DNA from: Acidimicrobiaceae bacterium
GTDB lineage: Bacteria > Actinomycetota > Acidimicrobiia > Acidimicrobiales > Palsa-688
Reading direction: 5' to 3'
DNA length: 6,359 nucleotides
Assembly: GCA_009785715.1 (NCBI GenBank)
Contig: WQVT01000147.1
Span: 1-6,359 of the forward strand
The position numbers were made by a program, and so were the translations under genes. Numbering within the stretch: position 1 is the stretch's first letter; every line of letters starts with the position of its first letter. Shown here piece by piece: positions 1 to 6,359 of the stretch. A model generated the notes under the pieces. It made no database searches and was not told the DNA's origin. It saw only the letters and a program-made list of their open reading frames with translations.

Positions 1-1107
1 GAGGAACCGGGTGCCGGCGAGCGCGCCCACGGGGCGGCCGTGGTGGCGCCGGCGGTAGGCGGAGTAGTCCCTGCCCAGCGCGAAGACCCTCCGGTAGCAG
101 CGGGCGAGAGAGTCGAGCGAACCGAAGTCTGCGTAGTACCCGGCCCGCTCGCCGGTGAGCAGCGCGTGGAGGGAGTGGTGGAAGTCGTCGCTCCACGACG
201 CATCGAGCCCGAAGCCTCCCGCCTCGCGGCTGCGGACCAGCCTGGGGTCGTTGCGGTCGCTCTCGGCGATCAGCCAGAGCGTGCGCCCGAGATGCCCGGC
301 GAGGGCCTCCACCGCCACGGCCAGCTCCTCGAGGAAGTGCAGGGCGCTCTCGTCGACGATCGCGTGCACGGCGTCGAGCCGCAGGCCGTCGACGTGGTAG
401 TGCTCGAACCAGGCGCAGGCATTGTCGATAAAGAAGGATCGGACGCCGTCGCTGCCGGCGCCGTCCAGGTTCACCGCGGCGCCCCAGGGGGTCCGGTAGC
501 GGTCGGTGAAGTACGGCCCGAACCCGGCCAGATAGTTCCCCGACGGACCGAGGTGGTTGTAGACGACGTCGAGCACCACCGCGAGCCCGCGGGCATGGGC
601 GGCGTCGACCAGCCGCTTGAGCCCGTCGGGGCCGCCGTAGGCGTGGTGCGGGGCCCACAGGTCGACGCCGTCGTACCCCCAGCCGCGATCCCCGGGGAAC
701 TCCGCCACCGGGAGCAGCTCGATGGCGGTGATCCCGAGCCCGACCAGGTGGTCGAGGCGCTCGATCACGCCGTCGAACGTGCCGGCGGAGGTGAAGGTGC
801 CGACGTGCAGCTCGTAGAGGACGGCGTCGGCCAGCGGCCGGCCGTGCCAGGACCCGTCGTGCCACGCGAAGCGCGAATGATCGACGACGACCGAGGGTCC
901 TTCTGGGCCCTCCGGCTGCGACGCGGAGCGGGGGTCCGGACGGGGCGGGCCGTCGTCGACGGAGAACCGGTACCGGGTGCCCGCCCCGGCGCCGGCGACG
1001 TCGACGCCCCACCAGCCGAAAGGAGCCGGGTTCATGGGCGCCCGCCCGCGGTCGAGCACCAGGTCCACCGAGCGGTGATCCGGCGCCCAGACGGCGAAAC
1101 GCGTCAA
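1..1107 (-). CDS. treZ: Malto-oligosyltrehalose trehalohydrolase (TreZ), 5' part; 3' end beyond window edge
   Basis: TreZ is a GH13 enzyme that hydrolyses the alpha-1,4 bond next to the terminal trehalosyl unit made by TreY, releasing trehalose in the cytoplasm. The frame is open from 1107 to base 1 (369 codons, no stop). It opens with an E-set/CBM48-like domain (TRFAVWAP, residues 2-9), followed by the typical PDPRS..QPEG segment (about 57-67) and LYELHVGTF (97-105). The catalytic barrel shows DVVYNH (180-185), GLRLDAVHAI with the predicted nucleophile D245, and AESD with the predicted acid/base E282. The visible part ends at HHGRPV..LAGTRF, just before the expected NHDQ motif with the third catalytic Asp, so about 200 residues are missing only because of the window edge. 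The TTG start overlaps the treY stop (TTGA), and a GAGG lies 7 bases upstream of it. Identification is firm; the TTG start is inferred from family alignment and spacing. Confidence 0.96.
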   Translation of the reverse strand, partial: MTRFAVWAPDHRSVDLVLDRGRAPMNPAPFGWWGVDVAGAGAGTRYRFSVDDGPPRPDPRSASQPEGPEGPSVVVDHSRFAWHDGSWHGRPLADAVLYELHVGTFTSAGTFDGVIERLDHLVGLGITAIELLPVAEFPGDRGWGYDGVDLWAPHHAYGGPDGLKRLVDAAHARGLAVVLDVVYNHLGPSGNYLAGFGPYFTDRYRTPWGAAVNLDGAGSDGVRSFFIDNACAWFEHYHVDGLRLDAVHAIVDESALHFLEELAVAVEALAGHLGRTLWLIAESDRNDPRLVRSREAGGFGLDASWSDDFHHSLHALLTGERAGYYADFGSLDSLARCYRRVFALGRDYSAYRRRHHGRPVGALAGTRFL

Positions 1108-3901
1108 TCGGCGTCCTCGAGGACAAGCAGCGCGACCGGCAGTGATCGGAGGATGTCGGCCACGAAGGGCTTCCCCGACCAGGTCGCCCCGCTCAGGCGG
1201 TCCACCCACCGCCCCGGGGGCAGCGTCAGCGTGGTCGATCGCCAGCCACCTGCCCGTTCGAGGCGAACCGGGAGCCTGGTGACGAGCGTGGCCGCCCGAC
1301 CGCCGCGCAGGAAGCCCACCAGATGCTCAGCCGCCACCCCGTCGGCCGGGAGCACCTCCACCCTCCCGTCCTCCCCGGGGCCGTACCACTCCGGATGCTC
1401 CGAGCGCAGGGCGAGCGCCGCCCGGACGACGGCCAGCTTCGTCGCCCCGTCCCCGCTCTCCTCCGACCACAGCGATGCGGCGGTGCGGCCGGCGAGACGC
1501 TCGACGAGCCGCCGTCGGACCTCGTAGTCGACCGGGCGGCGGTTGTCGGGGTCCACGAGCGACAGATCCCACAACTCGCTGCCCTGGTAGAGGTCGGGGA
1601 CTCCCGGAGCCGTGAGGGTCAAGAGCTTTTGACCGAGGCTGACCGCCCACCCCGGCCGGCGCAGACGAGCAACGAAGTCCTCGAGGTCAGAGACCAGGGC
1701 GGCGTCAGACAACATTTGCTCAACGAATCGTCGCAACTGCACGTCGTAGTACTCGTCGGGCTGCGTCCAGGAGGTGTAGACCTTGGCTTCTCTCGTCGCC
1801 TTCTCCATGTAGGCGGCGATCCGCTCCGTCGAGATCGGCCACGCGCCGACCAGCGTCTGGTAGAGCAGCCACTCGGTGTTGCGGTCGGGGGAGGCGGCGG
1901 TGCCACGCGACACGTTGGCGACCCTCCAGCGCTCCACGGCCGCCGCCCACTCGGCGGGCATCTCCGCCAGCACGGCGAGGCGGGCCCGCACGTCCTCGGA
2001 GCGCTTCGTGTCGTGCGTGGAGGTCGCGAGCAGGGCCCGGGGATGTTCGAGCTGCGACGCGACCAACGCCGCTGAGAAGGTCTCGAGGCCGGGCACGCGC
2101 CGCCCGGGATCGCCGCCGACCTCGTTGCGCCACGTCAAGGGCAGGTAGCGGTAGAACGTCGTGTCCTCGACCGCCTTGGCCATCACCGGGCCGCTGACCT
2201 GCTGGAACCGCAGGGCGAGCTCGGTCTCGGCCTCGCCGGGGACGCGCAGGAGGAGGATGTCGCGCAGGAAGCCGAGCAGCTCGTTGTCGAGGTCCGGCCG
2301 CCGGATGCTGGCGGCCAGGACGGCGGCCTCCACGTGGGCGACGTCGGCCGGGCAGGCCGGCCGGTCGGCGCGCGAATAGGTGCGGTACACGCCGAAGCTC
2401 GCCAGGACCTCCGCCAGGGTGTCGGTCAGGTCACGCCTCGTGTAGTCCCGGTACCGGCGGTGGCTCTCGCAGATGGAGGCGAAGGTGCCCGCGAGGCGGC
2501 GCAGGTCGGCGGCGAGCGGCCCGGCGAGGATCTCGTGCTTCGCCCGCAGCACGATCTCCTCGTACCGCTCGGTCACCCCCGTCCATTCCCGGTAGGAGGC
2601 GAGCAGCTCCTCGCAGCCGTCGGGGTCGTCGAAGGCCCCGGCCACGAGGTTCAGCCAATCGTAGCCCGTGGTGCCCGCCACCGGCCAGGTCTCGGGGAGG
2701 CGCTCGCCGGCCTCGAGGATCTTCTCCACCAGCACCCAGGCGTCGGGGGCATCCTCCACCAGCCGGCCGAGGTACGCCTCGGGGTCGAGGAGGCCGTCGA
2801 CGTGGTCGATCCTCACGCCGTCGATGACCCCGTGGTGCAGCCAGTGCAGAAGCAGGCCGTGGCTGGCGTAGAACACTTCCGGATCCTCGACACGCAGCCC
2901 GGCGAGGTCGTTGATGTCAAAGAATCGCCGGTAGTCGAGCTCCTCCCCCGCCGTCTTCCACCATGCGAGCCGGAAGTTCTGCCGGTCGAGGAGGGCGTCC
3001 AACCGGTCCGGGTCGGCGTTGAGGGCCGCCACCTCGGCGTCGATCGCGGCGGCAAGCTCGGGGGAGGCGGCGAGCAGTTCGGCCAGGCGGATCCGGAGGA
3101 TCTCCTTGTCGCGCTGGCGTTCGCGGAGGCTGGCGGCGTCGATGTCGACCGAGGAAGGCAGGCGCCCGAAGGCGTTGGCGATGCTCTCGAGCGCCTCGCG
3201 GTCCGCGCCGAGCACCTCGCGGAGCGTCCCGGTCGACTCCGCCGATTCGGCTTCGACCGGCGGGGTCGGGTCGGCGAGGACGGGGCCGTTCACCGTCGGC
3301 TCGGGGAGGCGCGTGGCGGCGGCGAAGAGCAGGTCGCCGAGGGTGCGCGGCGAGATCGGGGCGGCATCGTCGTAGTACCGGACGACGAACGCCCCACCCC
3401 CCGCTCCAGGCGGAGCTGACCGGCCTCGAGCTCCCGGCCGTAGTGGTCGCCCAGGATGGGCAACAGCACGACATTCCGCAGCTTCGACTCCGGCGGGTCC
3501 CAGTCGACGTCGAAATACGTCGCGTACTGGCTGGCGGGGCCGTTCTCGAGCACGTCCCACCACCAGCGGTTGTCCCGCCCGCTGACCGCCATGTGGTTCG
3601 GGACGATGTCGACCAGCTGGCCGATCCCGGCCTCGCCGAGCGCCGCCTGCAGCCGCTCGTGGCCCTCGGCTCCACCCAGCTCGGCGCTGATCGTCGTCGG
3701 ATCGACCACGTCGTAGCCGTGCGTGCTTCCAGGCGTCGCCGCCAGGACCGGCGAGAGGTACAGGTGGCTGATGCCCAGGCAGCTCAGGTACCCCGCCACC
3801 GAGGCGGCGTCGTCGAAGGTGAAGCCGGCGTGCAGCTGGACCCGGTAGGTCGCCCGGGGCTCCACCCGCGCTCGCCGTATCGGCCCGGCCTCGTCGCTCA
3901 C
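1104..3901 (-). CDS. treY: Malto-oligosyltrehalose synthase (TreY), reading frame broken by a one-base shift near 3392-3402
   Basis: TreY is a GH13 enzyme that isomerises the reducing-end alpha-1,4 linkage of malto-oligosaccharides to an alpha,alpha-1,1 linkage, the first step of TreY/TreZ trehalose synthesis. The N-terminal frame begins at GTG 3901 (VSDEAGP...), has GGAGG 8 bases upstream, and shows ATYRVQLHAGFTF, GISHLYLSP, GSTHGYDVVDP and VDIVPNHMA (D98-H103). It runs in family order to LEAGQLRLERG, where the sequence continues in another frame with GAFVVRYYDD. With one G restored the product would be 932 residues, at the long end for the family. Numbering that way, the rest holds YRRFFDINDLAGLRVE, GVRIDHVDGL (nucleophile D366), WVLVEKIL (E393), STHDTKR (D631) and the normal C-terminus. 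Without correction, translation stops at 3290 after 203 residues and lacks all three catalytic acids. An assembly or sequencing error is likely because both halves are well kept; a genuine recent mutation is the alternative. treZ follows with a 4-base overlap. Confidence 0.93.
3392..3402 (-). other. Frameshift site inside treY
   Basis: The coding strand here reads GGGGGGTGGGG. The N-terminal TreY frame arrives as LERG and the C-terminal frame leaves as GAFVVRYYDD. The two are joined by adding one base (or removing two). One extra G in the six-G run gives LERGGGAFVVRYYDD, a sensible family-like join. The local codons CGG GGG GTG do not form a standard X-XXY-YYZ slippery heptamer, so programmed -1 ribosomal frameshifting is not well supported. 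A miscalled homopolymer is the simplest explanation. Confidence 0.85.
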
Positions 3902-3909
3902 GTTCGCCC

Positions 3910-3914
3910 CCTCC
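3910..3914 (-). promoter_or_regulatory. Ribosome binding site deciding the treY start
   Basis: GGAGG on the minus strand lies 8 bases before the GTG at 3901. The frame stays open further upstream, to about 4129 and into lgt, but that upstream part has no family similarity and the TreY homology begins only about 15 residues after this GTG. The site therefore favours 3901 as the start. Confidence 0.75.
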
Positions 3915-4060
3915 GGTCGGTCGTCCGGTGCGGGCAACGTTTGGTCCCTCGTGGTCAGGCGATCTCCTCCCCGGTGAGCCGGCGCAACCCGCGGCGCGCC
4001 CCGCCGCTTGAGTTTCGTTCCGTCGAGGCTACCTGGCGGGCCGCCGCCGGGACCCGGCCC

Positions 4061-4066
4061 TAGCCT
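4061..4066 (+). promoter_or_regulatory. Possible -10 element for lgt (leaderless or near-leaderless start)
   Basis: TAGCCT fits the loose actinobacterial TANNNT -10 pattern and ends 8 bases before the lgt GTG at 4075, which would place transcription start at or next to the start codon. No good -35 box is seen at the usual spacing. A GGAG at 4067-4070 is only 4 bases from the GTG and could instead act as a poor ribosome binding site. The same hexamer occurs on the minus strand at 4026-4031, facing treY. The 173-base divergent spacer 3902-4074 shows nothing else that I can support. This is a weak inference from a short motif. Confidence 0.22.
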
Positions 4067-4074
4067 GGAGCCCG

Positions 4075-5070
4075 GTGTACGCCCTGCTCCCCGCCACCGC
4101 CCTGGCCGCGATCCCGAGCCCGCCGGCAAACGGGGTGAACCTGGGCCCCGTCCGCCTCCACGTCTACGGGCTGATGATCGCGCTCGGGATCGTCGGCGCG
4201 GTCTGGCTCGCCCAGCGGCGCTGGCACCTCGTCGGCGGCGCCCCGGGGACCATGGCCGGCCTGGCGATCTGGGGGGTCCCCGGGGGGCTGATCGGCGCCC
4301 GCATCTACAGCCTGGCGACCAGCTGGCAGGTGGACACGGGCGGCAGCGTGATCCAGGCCTTCGAGATCTGGCACGGAGGCCTCGGGATCTGGGGAGGGGT
4401 GCTCGGCGGGGTGGCCCTCGGCCTCGTCGGCGCCCGCCGCCGGCGCCTGCCGCTCGCGCCGTTGCTCGACGCCGTCGCGCCGGCGATTCCGCTCGGTCAG
4501 GCGATCGGACGTTGGGGAAATTTCTTCAACCAGGAGCTCTACGGCCGCCCCAGCAATCTCCCCTGGGCGGTTCGCATCGACCACCCGGTCGGCTACCCGC
4601 CCGGTACCACGTTCCAGCCCACCTTCCTCTACGAGAGCATCTGGGACCTGGGGACCGTCCTCGCCGTGATCTGGATCGGGCGCCGGTTCCGGATCCGTCG
4701 GGGGTATCTCTTCGCGGTCTACGCCGCGTTGTACACCCCCGGTCGGTTCTGGATCGAGTACCTGCGCATCGACACCGCCCACCGGTTTTTCGGGCTGCGT
4801 CTCAACGACTGGTCGAGCATCCTCGTCTTCGCCGTCGCCGTCGCCCTGCTGGTCCTGCGGGGACGGCCGAAACCGGGCGACGAGCTGGTGGGGGACCCGC
4901 TGCGCTCCCCGGGAGACACCCCGGCCGGGGAAGAAGCGCCGGCGCCCGACGCCGCCGGCGGTGGCGGCCCGCCGGCCGGGGAGCGTACCGTCCATACGGT
5001 GAGCAGCCACGCTGGCGAGGAGCGTGCGCCAACGAGAAACGGAGAGTTGGATCTTGAGCAACACGACTGA
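4075..5070 (+). CDS. lgt: Prolipoprotein diacylglyceryl transferase (Lgt)
   Basis: Lgt is a polytopic inner-membrane enzyme that moves the diacylglyceryl group from phosphatidylglycerol to the lipobox cysteine of prolipoproteins, the first step of lipoprotein maturation. The 331-residue product has several hydrophobic segments, VYGLMIALGI (Y31-G32, corresponding to the YG region of E. coli Lgt), WHGGLGIWGG, and the diagnostic GRWGNFFNQELYG (residues 145-157, with R146 matching E. coli R143 and also N149, N152, E154). It then has QPTFLYES and GRFWIEYLR. The position of E. coli H103 (FHGG) is Trp here (IWGG), which is usual in actinobacterial Lgt. After the last membrane segment (about residue 262) comes a roughly 70-residue tail rich in Pro, Gly, Ala and acidic residues, presumably cytoplasmic. 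The GTG at 4075 is chosen because the N-terminus is family-like; GTG 4138 is a possible internal alternative. It is the first gene of a tight three-gene unit, divergent from treY. Confidence 0.96.
   Translation: MYALLPATALAAIPSPPANGVNLGPVRLHVYGLMIALGIVGAVWLAQRRWHLVGGAPGTMAGLAIWGVPGGLIGARIYSLATSWQVDTGGSVIQAFEIWHGGLGIWGGVLGGVALGLVGARRRRLPLAPLLDAVAPAIPLGQAIGRWGNFFNQELYGRPSNLPWAVRIDHPVGYPPGTTFQPTFLYESIWDLGTVLAVIWIGRRFRIRRGYLFAVYAALYTPGRFWIEYLRIDTAHRFFGLRLNDWSSILVFAVAVALLVLRGRPKPGDELVGDPLRSPGDTPAGEEAPAPDAAGGGGPPAGERTVHTVSSHAGEERAPTRNGELDLEQHD
5041..5046 (+). promoter_or_regulatory. Ribosome binding site for the split-barrel gene, inside the end of lgt
   Basis: GGAGAG lies 7 bases before TTG 5054. 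The upstream in-frame GTG 5024 has a GAGGAG only about 2 bases away, too close for normal initiation, so the TTG at 5054 is preferred. Confidence 0.6.
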
Positions 5071-5512
5071 CGAAAACACCGGAATCGCCCTCCCCGAGAA
5101 GGCCGTCGGCAAGGTCAACAGCGCCTTGGCCGACGCCAAGCCGGTCGCCGTCACCTACGTCGATCCCGAGGGACGCCCCCACCTGTCCCTGCGGGGTTCG
5201 ACCCAGGTCTTCAGCCCGGATCAGCTGGCCATCTGGGTGCGCCACGCCGAGGGGGGCATCGCGGAGGCGGTGAGCAAGAACCCGAACGTTGCGCTCCTCT
5301 ACCGCGACAACGACGAGAAGACCACCTACACCTTCCTCGGCGTCGCCCACGTCGACGACGACGCCGCGGTCCGTGACAAGGTGTTCGAGAACAGCCCCGA
5401 GCCGGAGCGGAACCACGACCCCGAGCGCCACGGCGTGGCCCTGATCATCGATCTCGAGCGGGCCACCGGGTTCACGATCGGCGGCGACCGCTTCGACCTG
5501 AGGCGGGCATGA
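5054..5512 (+). CDS. Pyridoxamine 5'-phosphate oxidase superfamily protein (FMN/F420-type split barrel)
   Basis: This small soluble protein (152 residues from TTG 5054) has the pattern of a split beta-barrel flavin-binding protein. VAVTYVDPEGRPHLSL (31-46) is the first beta-hairpin. QVFSPDQLAIWVR (51-63) follows, then a helix and NPNVALLYRD (76-85) and YTFLGVAHVDDD (92-103), the strand that carries the fold's G-x-A/V segment. GVALIIDLERATGF (127-140) is the closing strand. Members bind FMN, F420, haem or biliverdin and reduce or oxidise varied small molecules; the substrate and cofactor cannot be read from this sequence, and it is too short and divergent to be called PdxH. The start overlaps lgt by 17 bases and the stop overlaps the next ATG (ATGA), so all three are probably co-transcribed and the last two translationally coupled. 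An upstream GTG at 5024 would add 10 residues. Fold assignment is good, function open. Confidence 0.88.
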   Translation: MSNTTDENTGIALPEKAVGKVNSALADAKPVAVTYVDPEGRPHLSLRGSTQVFSPDQLAIWVRHAEGGIAEAVSKNPNVALLYRDNDEKTTYTFLGVAHVDDDAAVRDKVFENSPEPERNHDPERHGVALIIDLERATGFTIGGDRFDLRRA

Positions 5513-5877
5513 CCCTCGAGCTCACCCACCCCGGGAGGGGTCTCCTCCTCGTCACCATGGAGGTCGAGGAGGAGTTCGAAGACGAGCTGAACGCCTGGTA
5601 CGACGAGGAGCACCTGCCCGAGCGCAAGGCCTGCCCGGGCTTCCTCTCCGCGCACCGCTACCGCCTGGCCGAGGGGTCGTCACCCCATCAGGCCACCTAT
5701 CTGGCGATCTACGAGCTCGAGAGCCCGGACGTCCTCGAGACCACCGAGTATCTCGCGCTCGTGCCGCCCACCAAGCGTTGGCAGGCCCTGCTCCCCCACG
5801 TCAAGGTGGTGCGCAACATCTACACCGAGATCACCCGTGAGGTGCCGGCGGACTTCGTGCTCGACACCGACCGCTAA
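5509..5877 (+). CDS. Small predicted dimeric alpha/beta-barrel (ferredoxin-like fold) protein, function unknown
   Basis: The protein has 122 residues. A beta strand GRGLLLVTMEV (9-19) leads into an acidic helix ending in NAWYDEEHLPERKACPGF (28-45), then AHRYRL (48-53), a strand YLAIYEL (64-70), a helix around SPDVLETTEYLAL (72-84), and a last strand HVKVVRNIYTEI (97-108). The arrangement beta-helix with W-Y-D-E-E-H-x-P-E-R, then P-G-F and an R-Y-R strand, recalls EthD-like and related dimeric alpha/beta-barrel proteins, which often act on aromatic or polyketide-like substrates. I cannot assign a reaction. The ATG overlaps the stop of the preceding gene (ATGA), with GAGG 5 bases upstream at 5500-5503, so the two are likely made in equal amounts and may work together. 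It has no signal peptide or membrane segment. The stop codon lies inside the hairpin at 5867-5899. Confidence 0.85.
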   Translation: MTLELTHPGRGLLLVTMEVEEEFEDELNAWYDEEHLPERKACPGFLSAHRYRLAEGSSPHQATYLAIYELESPDVLETTEYLALVPPTKRWQALLPHVKVVRNIYTEITREVPADFVLDTDR

Positions 5878-5899
5878 GCTTTCGCTGAAGCTCGGTCGG
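5867..5899. terminator. Hairpin between convergent genes, likely bidirectional terminator without a T-tract
   Basis: CCGACCG (5867-5873) pairs with CGGTCGG (5893-5899), and inside it AGCTT (5877-5881) pairs with AAGCT (5888-5892) around a 6-base loop. This gives 12 base pairs interrupted by a single 3-base bulge (5874-5876). The TAA stop of the upstream gene (5875-5877) sits in the bulge and the first inner pair. The structure is symmetric enough to form in either transcript and lies just beyond the stop of the convergent minus-strand gene. Neither side is followed by a run of T, so termination may be weak, may depend on other factors, or the hairpin may serve to stabilise the mRNA. Confidence 0.6.
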
Positions 5900-5936
5900 C
5901 AGGTCAGTCCGTAGGTCAGTCGATAGGTCAGTCGGC
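5895..5936. repeat. 12-bp tandem direct repeat, 3.5 copies, over the stop codon of the minus-strand gene
   Basis: The consensus is GTCNNNAGGTCA, repeated at 5895, 5907 and 5919, with a half copy at 5931-5936. AGGTCAGTC is identical at 5901, 5913 and 5925; only the three middle bases vary (GGC, CGT, GAT, GGC). Because the unit is four codons long, the minus-strand frame meets TGA at 5930-5928, again at 5918-5916 and again at 5906-5904. The array touches the 3' arm of the adjacent hairpin. Confidence 0.9.
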
Positions 5937-6359
5937 GGGCGGCGTACCCCAGCTCTCCGACGGCGACTCGGGCCAGATCACGCTGTTCCCGTTCGGCCCG
6001 ATGACGAAGTCCGGCCCGGCCAGGCCCTGCCCGTTCGCGGCCGCACCGGCGGCGACGAGCTCGGGAGCCCAGTCGCGGGTGGTGATGAGCGGCACCTCGA
6101 TCTGGGCGTGGGCCTTGTGGGCCTCGACGACCCGCTCGTGGTAGCGCTCGGCGGCGGGCAGGAAGTTCTGGGACAGATACGGGCGTCCGTCGATGATCGT
6201 GCCCTTCTGGCCCTCGATGACGGCGACCACGTCCTCGCCGTTCAGGGTCTTGTGGGTCTCGAGGGCGTGCGCCACGGCGAGCACCTCCCGGCGGTTCTGC
6301 TCGAGGAGCTCCTCGGTCCGGTGGAGCAGCTCGGTGAGCTTGTTCTCGATCCGGCCACC
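5928..6359 (-). CDS. C-terminal part of an FtsH-like AAA+/M41 metalloprotease; 5' part beyond window edge
   Basis: The frame is open from the right edge to the TGA at 5930-5928, giving 143 visible residues. The first part is a charged, probably helical stretch, IENKLTELLHRTEELLEQNR, followed by EVLAVAHALETHKTLNGEDVVAVIEG (about residues 25-50). That pattern, an amphipathic helix, then A-x-A-L-E/L, then T-L-x-G-E-D-V, matches the end of the peptidase M41 domain of FtsH, which degrades membrane and short-lived cytoplasmic proteins. After it comes a roughly 90-residue tail with IIDGRPY (about 56-62), ITTRDWAPELVAAG and the terminal SPSESWGTPPAD. Classical FtsH tails are usually shorter or low-complexity, so this may be an actinobacterial FtsH-like variant. 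The Walker motifs and the HEXXH zinc site would be outside the window and cannot be checked here. It converges on the lgt unit. The subfamily is uncertain. Confidence 0.72.
   Translation of the reverse strand, partial: GGRIENKLTELLHRTEELLEQNRREVLAVAHALETHKTLNGEDVVAVIEGQKGTIIDGRPYLSQNFLPAAERYHERVVEAHKAHAQIEVPLITTRDWAPELVAAGAAANGQGLAGPDFVIGPNGNSVIWPESPSESWGTPPAD

Noticed and set aside
40..1527. Plus-strand open frame of 495 codons antisense to treZ and treY
   Set aside because: It lies opposite well-conserved TreZ/TreY sequence, has no recognisable domain, and its Val/Pro/Arg/Gly-rich composition is what high-GC antisense reading produces.
3392..3402. Programmed -1 ribosomal frameshift producing two TreY products
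   Set aside because: The codons CGG GGG GTG do not match a slippery heptamer and the short product would lack all catalytic acids; a homopolymer error or mutation is simpler.
2334..3419. Plus-strand open frame of 361 codons antisense to treY
   Set aside because: Same reason: the minus strand carries the catalytic motifs of TreY over this range and the plus reading is biased shadow sequence.
3991..4007. GC palindrome GGCGCGCC region as a terminator in the divergent spacer
   Set aside because: There is no T-tract and both flanking genes start from this spacer, so there is no transcript to end here; such short palindromes are frequent at this GC content.
3902..4129. Upstream extension of the treY frame
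   Set aside because: It overlaps the lgt coding start, is rich in Gly/Pro/Arg without TreY similarity, and a well-spaced ribosome binding site supports GTG 3901.
4060..5154. Minus-strand open frame of 364 codons opposite lgt
   Set aside because: The plus strand encodes Lgt with its signature motif throughout; the opposite reading is Pro/Asp/Gly/Arg-rich without a domain.
5895..5936. CRISPR-like array
   Set aside because: The unit is only 12 bp with 3-base variable centres, far below repeat and spacer lengths of CRISPR arrays, and no cas gene is present.

Overview
The window is very GC-rich, gene-dense and uses many GTG/TTG starts, which suggests a high-GC actinobacterium-like genome. The GIWGG variant of Lgt and the treY-treZ pair fit that placement, but nothing here fixes a genus. 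No tRNA, rRNA, CRISPR array or insertion sequence was seen.

Layout: positions 1-3901 on the minus strand hold the two-gene trehalose operon treY-treZ. TreY (malto-oligosyltrehalose synthase) converts the reducing end of an alpha-1,4-glucan to a trehalosyl unit, and TreZ (trehalohydrolase) cuts that unit off to release free trehalose. The two genes overlap by 4 bases. treZ runs off the left edge of the window after 369 codons. treY as given is split by a one-base reading-frame break in a C-run (G-run on the coding strand) near 3392-3402; both halves are otherwise well conserved and carry all catalytic motifs.

Positions 3902-4074 are a short divergent intergenic region. From 4075 on the plus strand runs a tightly packed three-gene unit: lgt (prolipoprotein diacylglyceryl transferase, membrane), a small split-barrel flavin/F420-type protein of the pyridoxamine-phosphate-oxidase superfamily (17-base overlap with lgt), and a small predicted dimeric alpha/beta-barrel protein (4-base ATGA overlap). 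The last gene ends inside a strong hairpin (5867-5899), followed directly by a 12-bp tandem repeat (5895-5936).

That repeat covers the stop codon of a convergent minus-strand gene entering from the right edge. Its visible 143 residues look like the C-terminal end of an FtsH-like AAA+/M41 protease. I see no evidence of a new defence or mobile system. The most noteworthy items are the treY frame break, the hairpin-plus-repeat between the convergent genes, and the unexplained small pair behind lgt.
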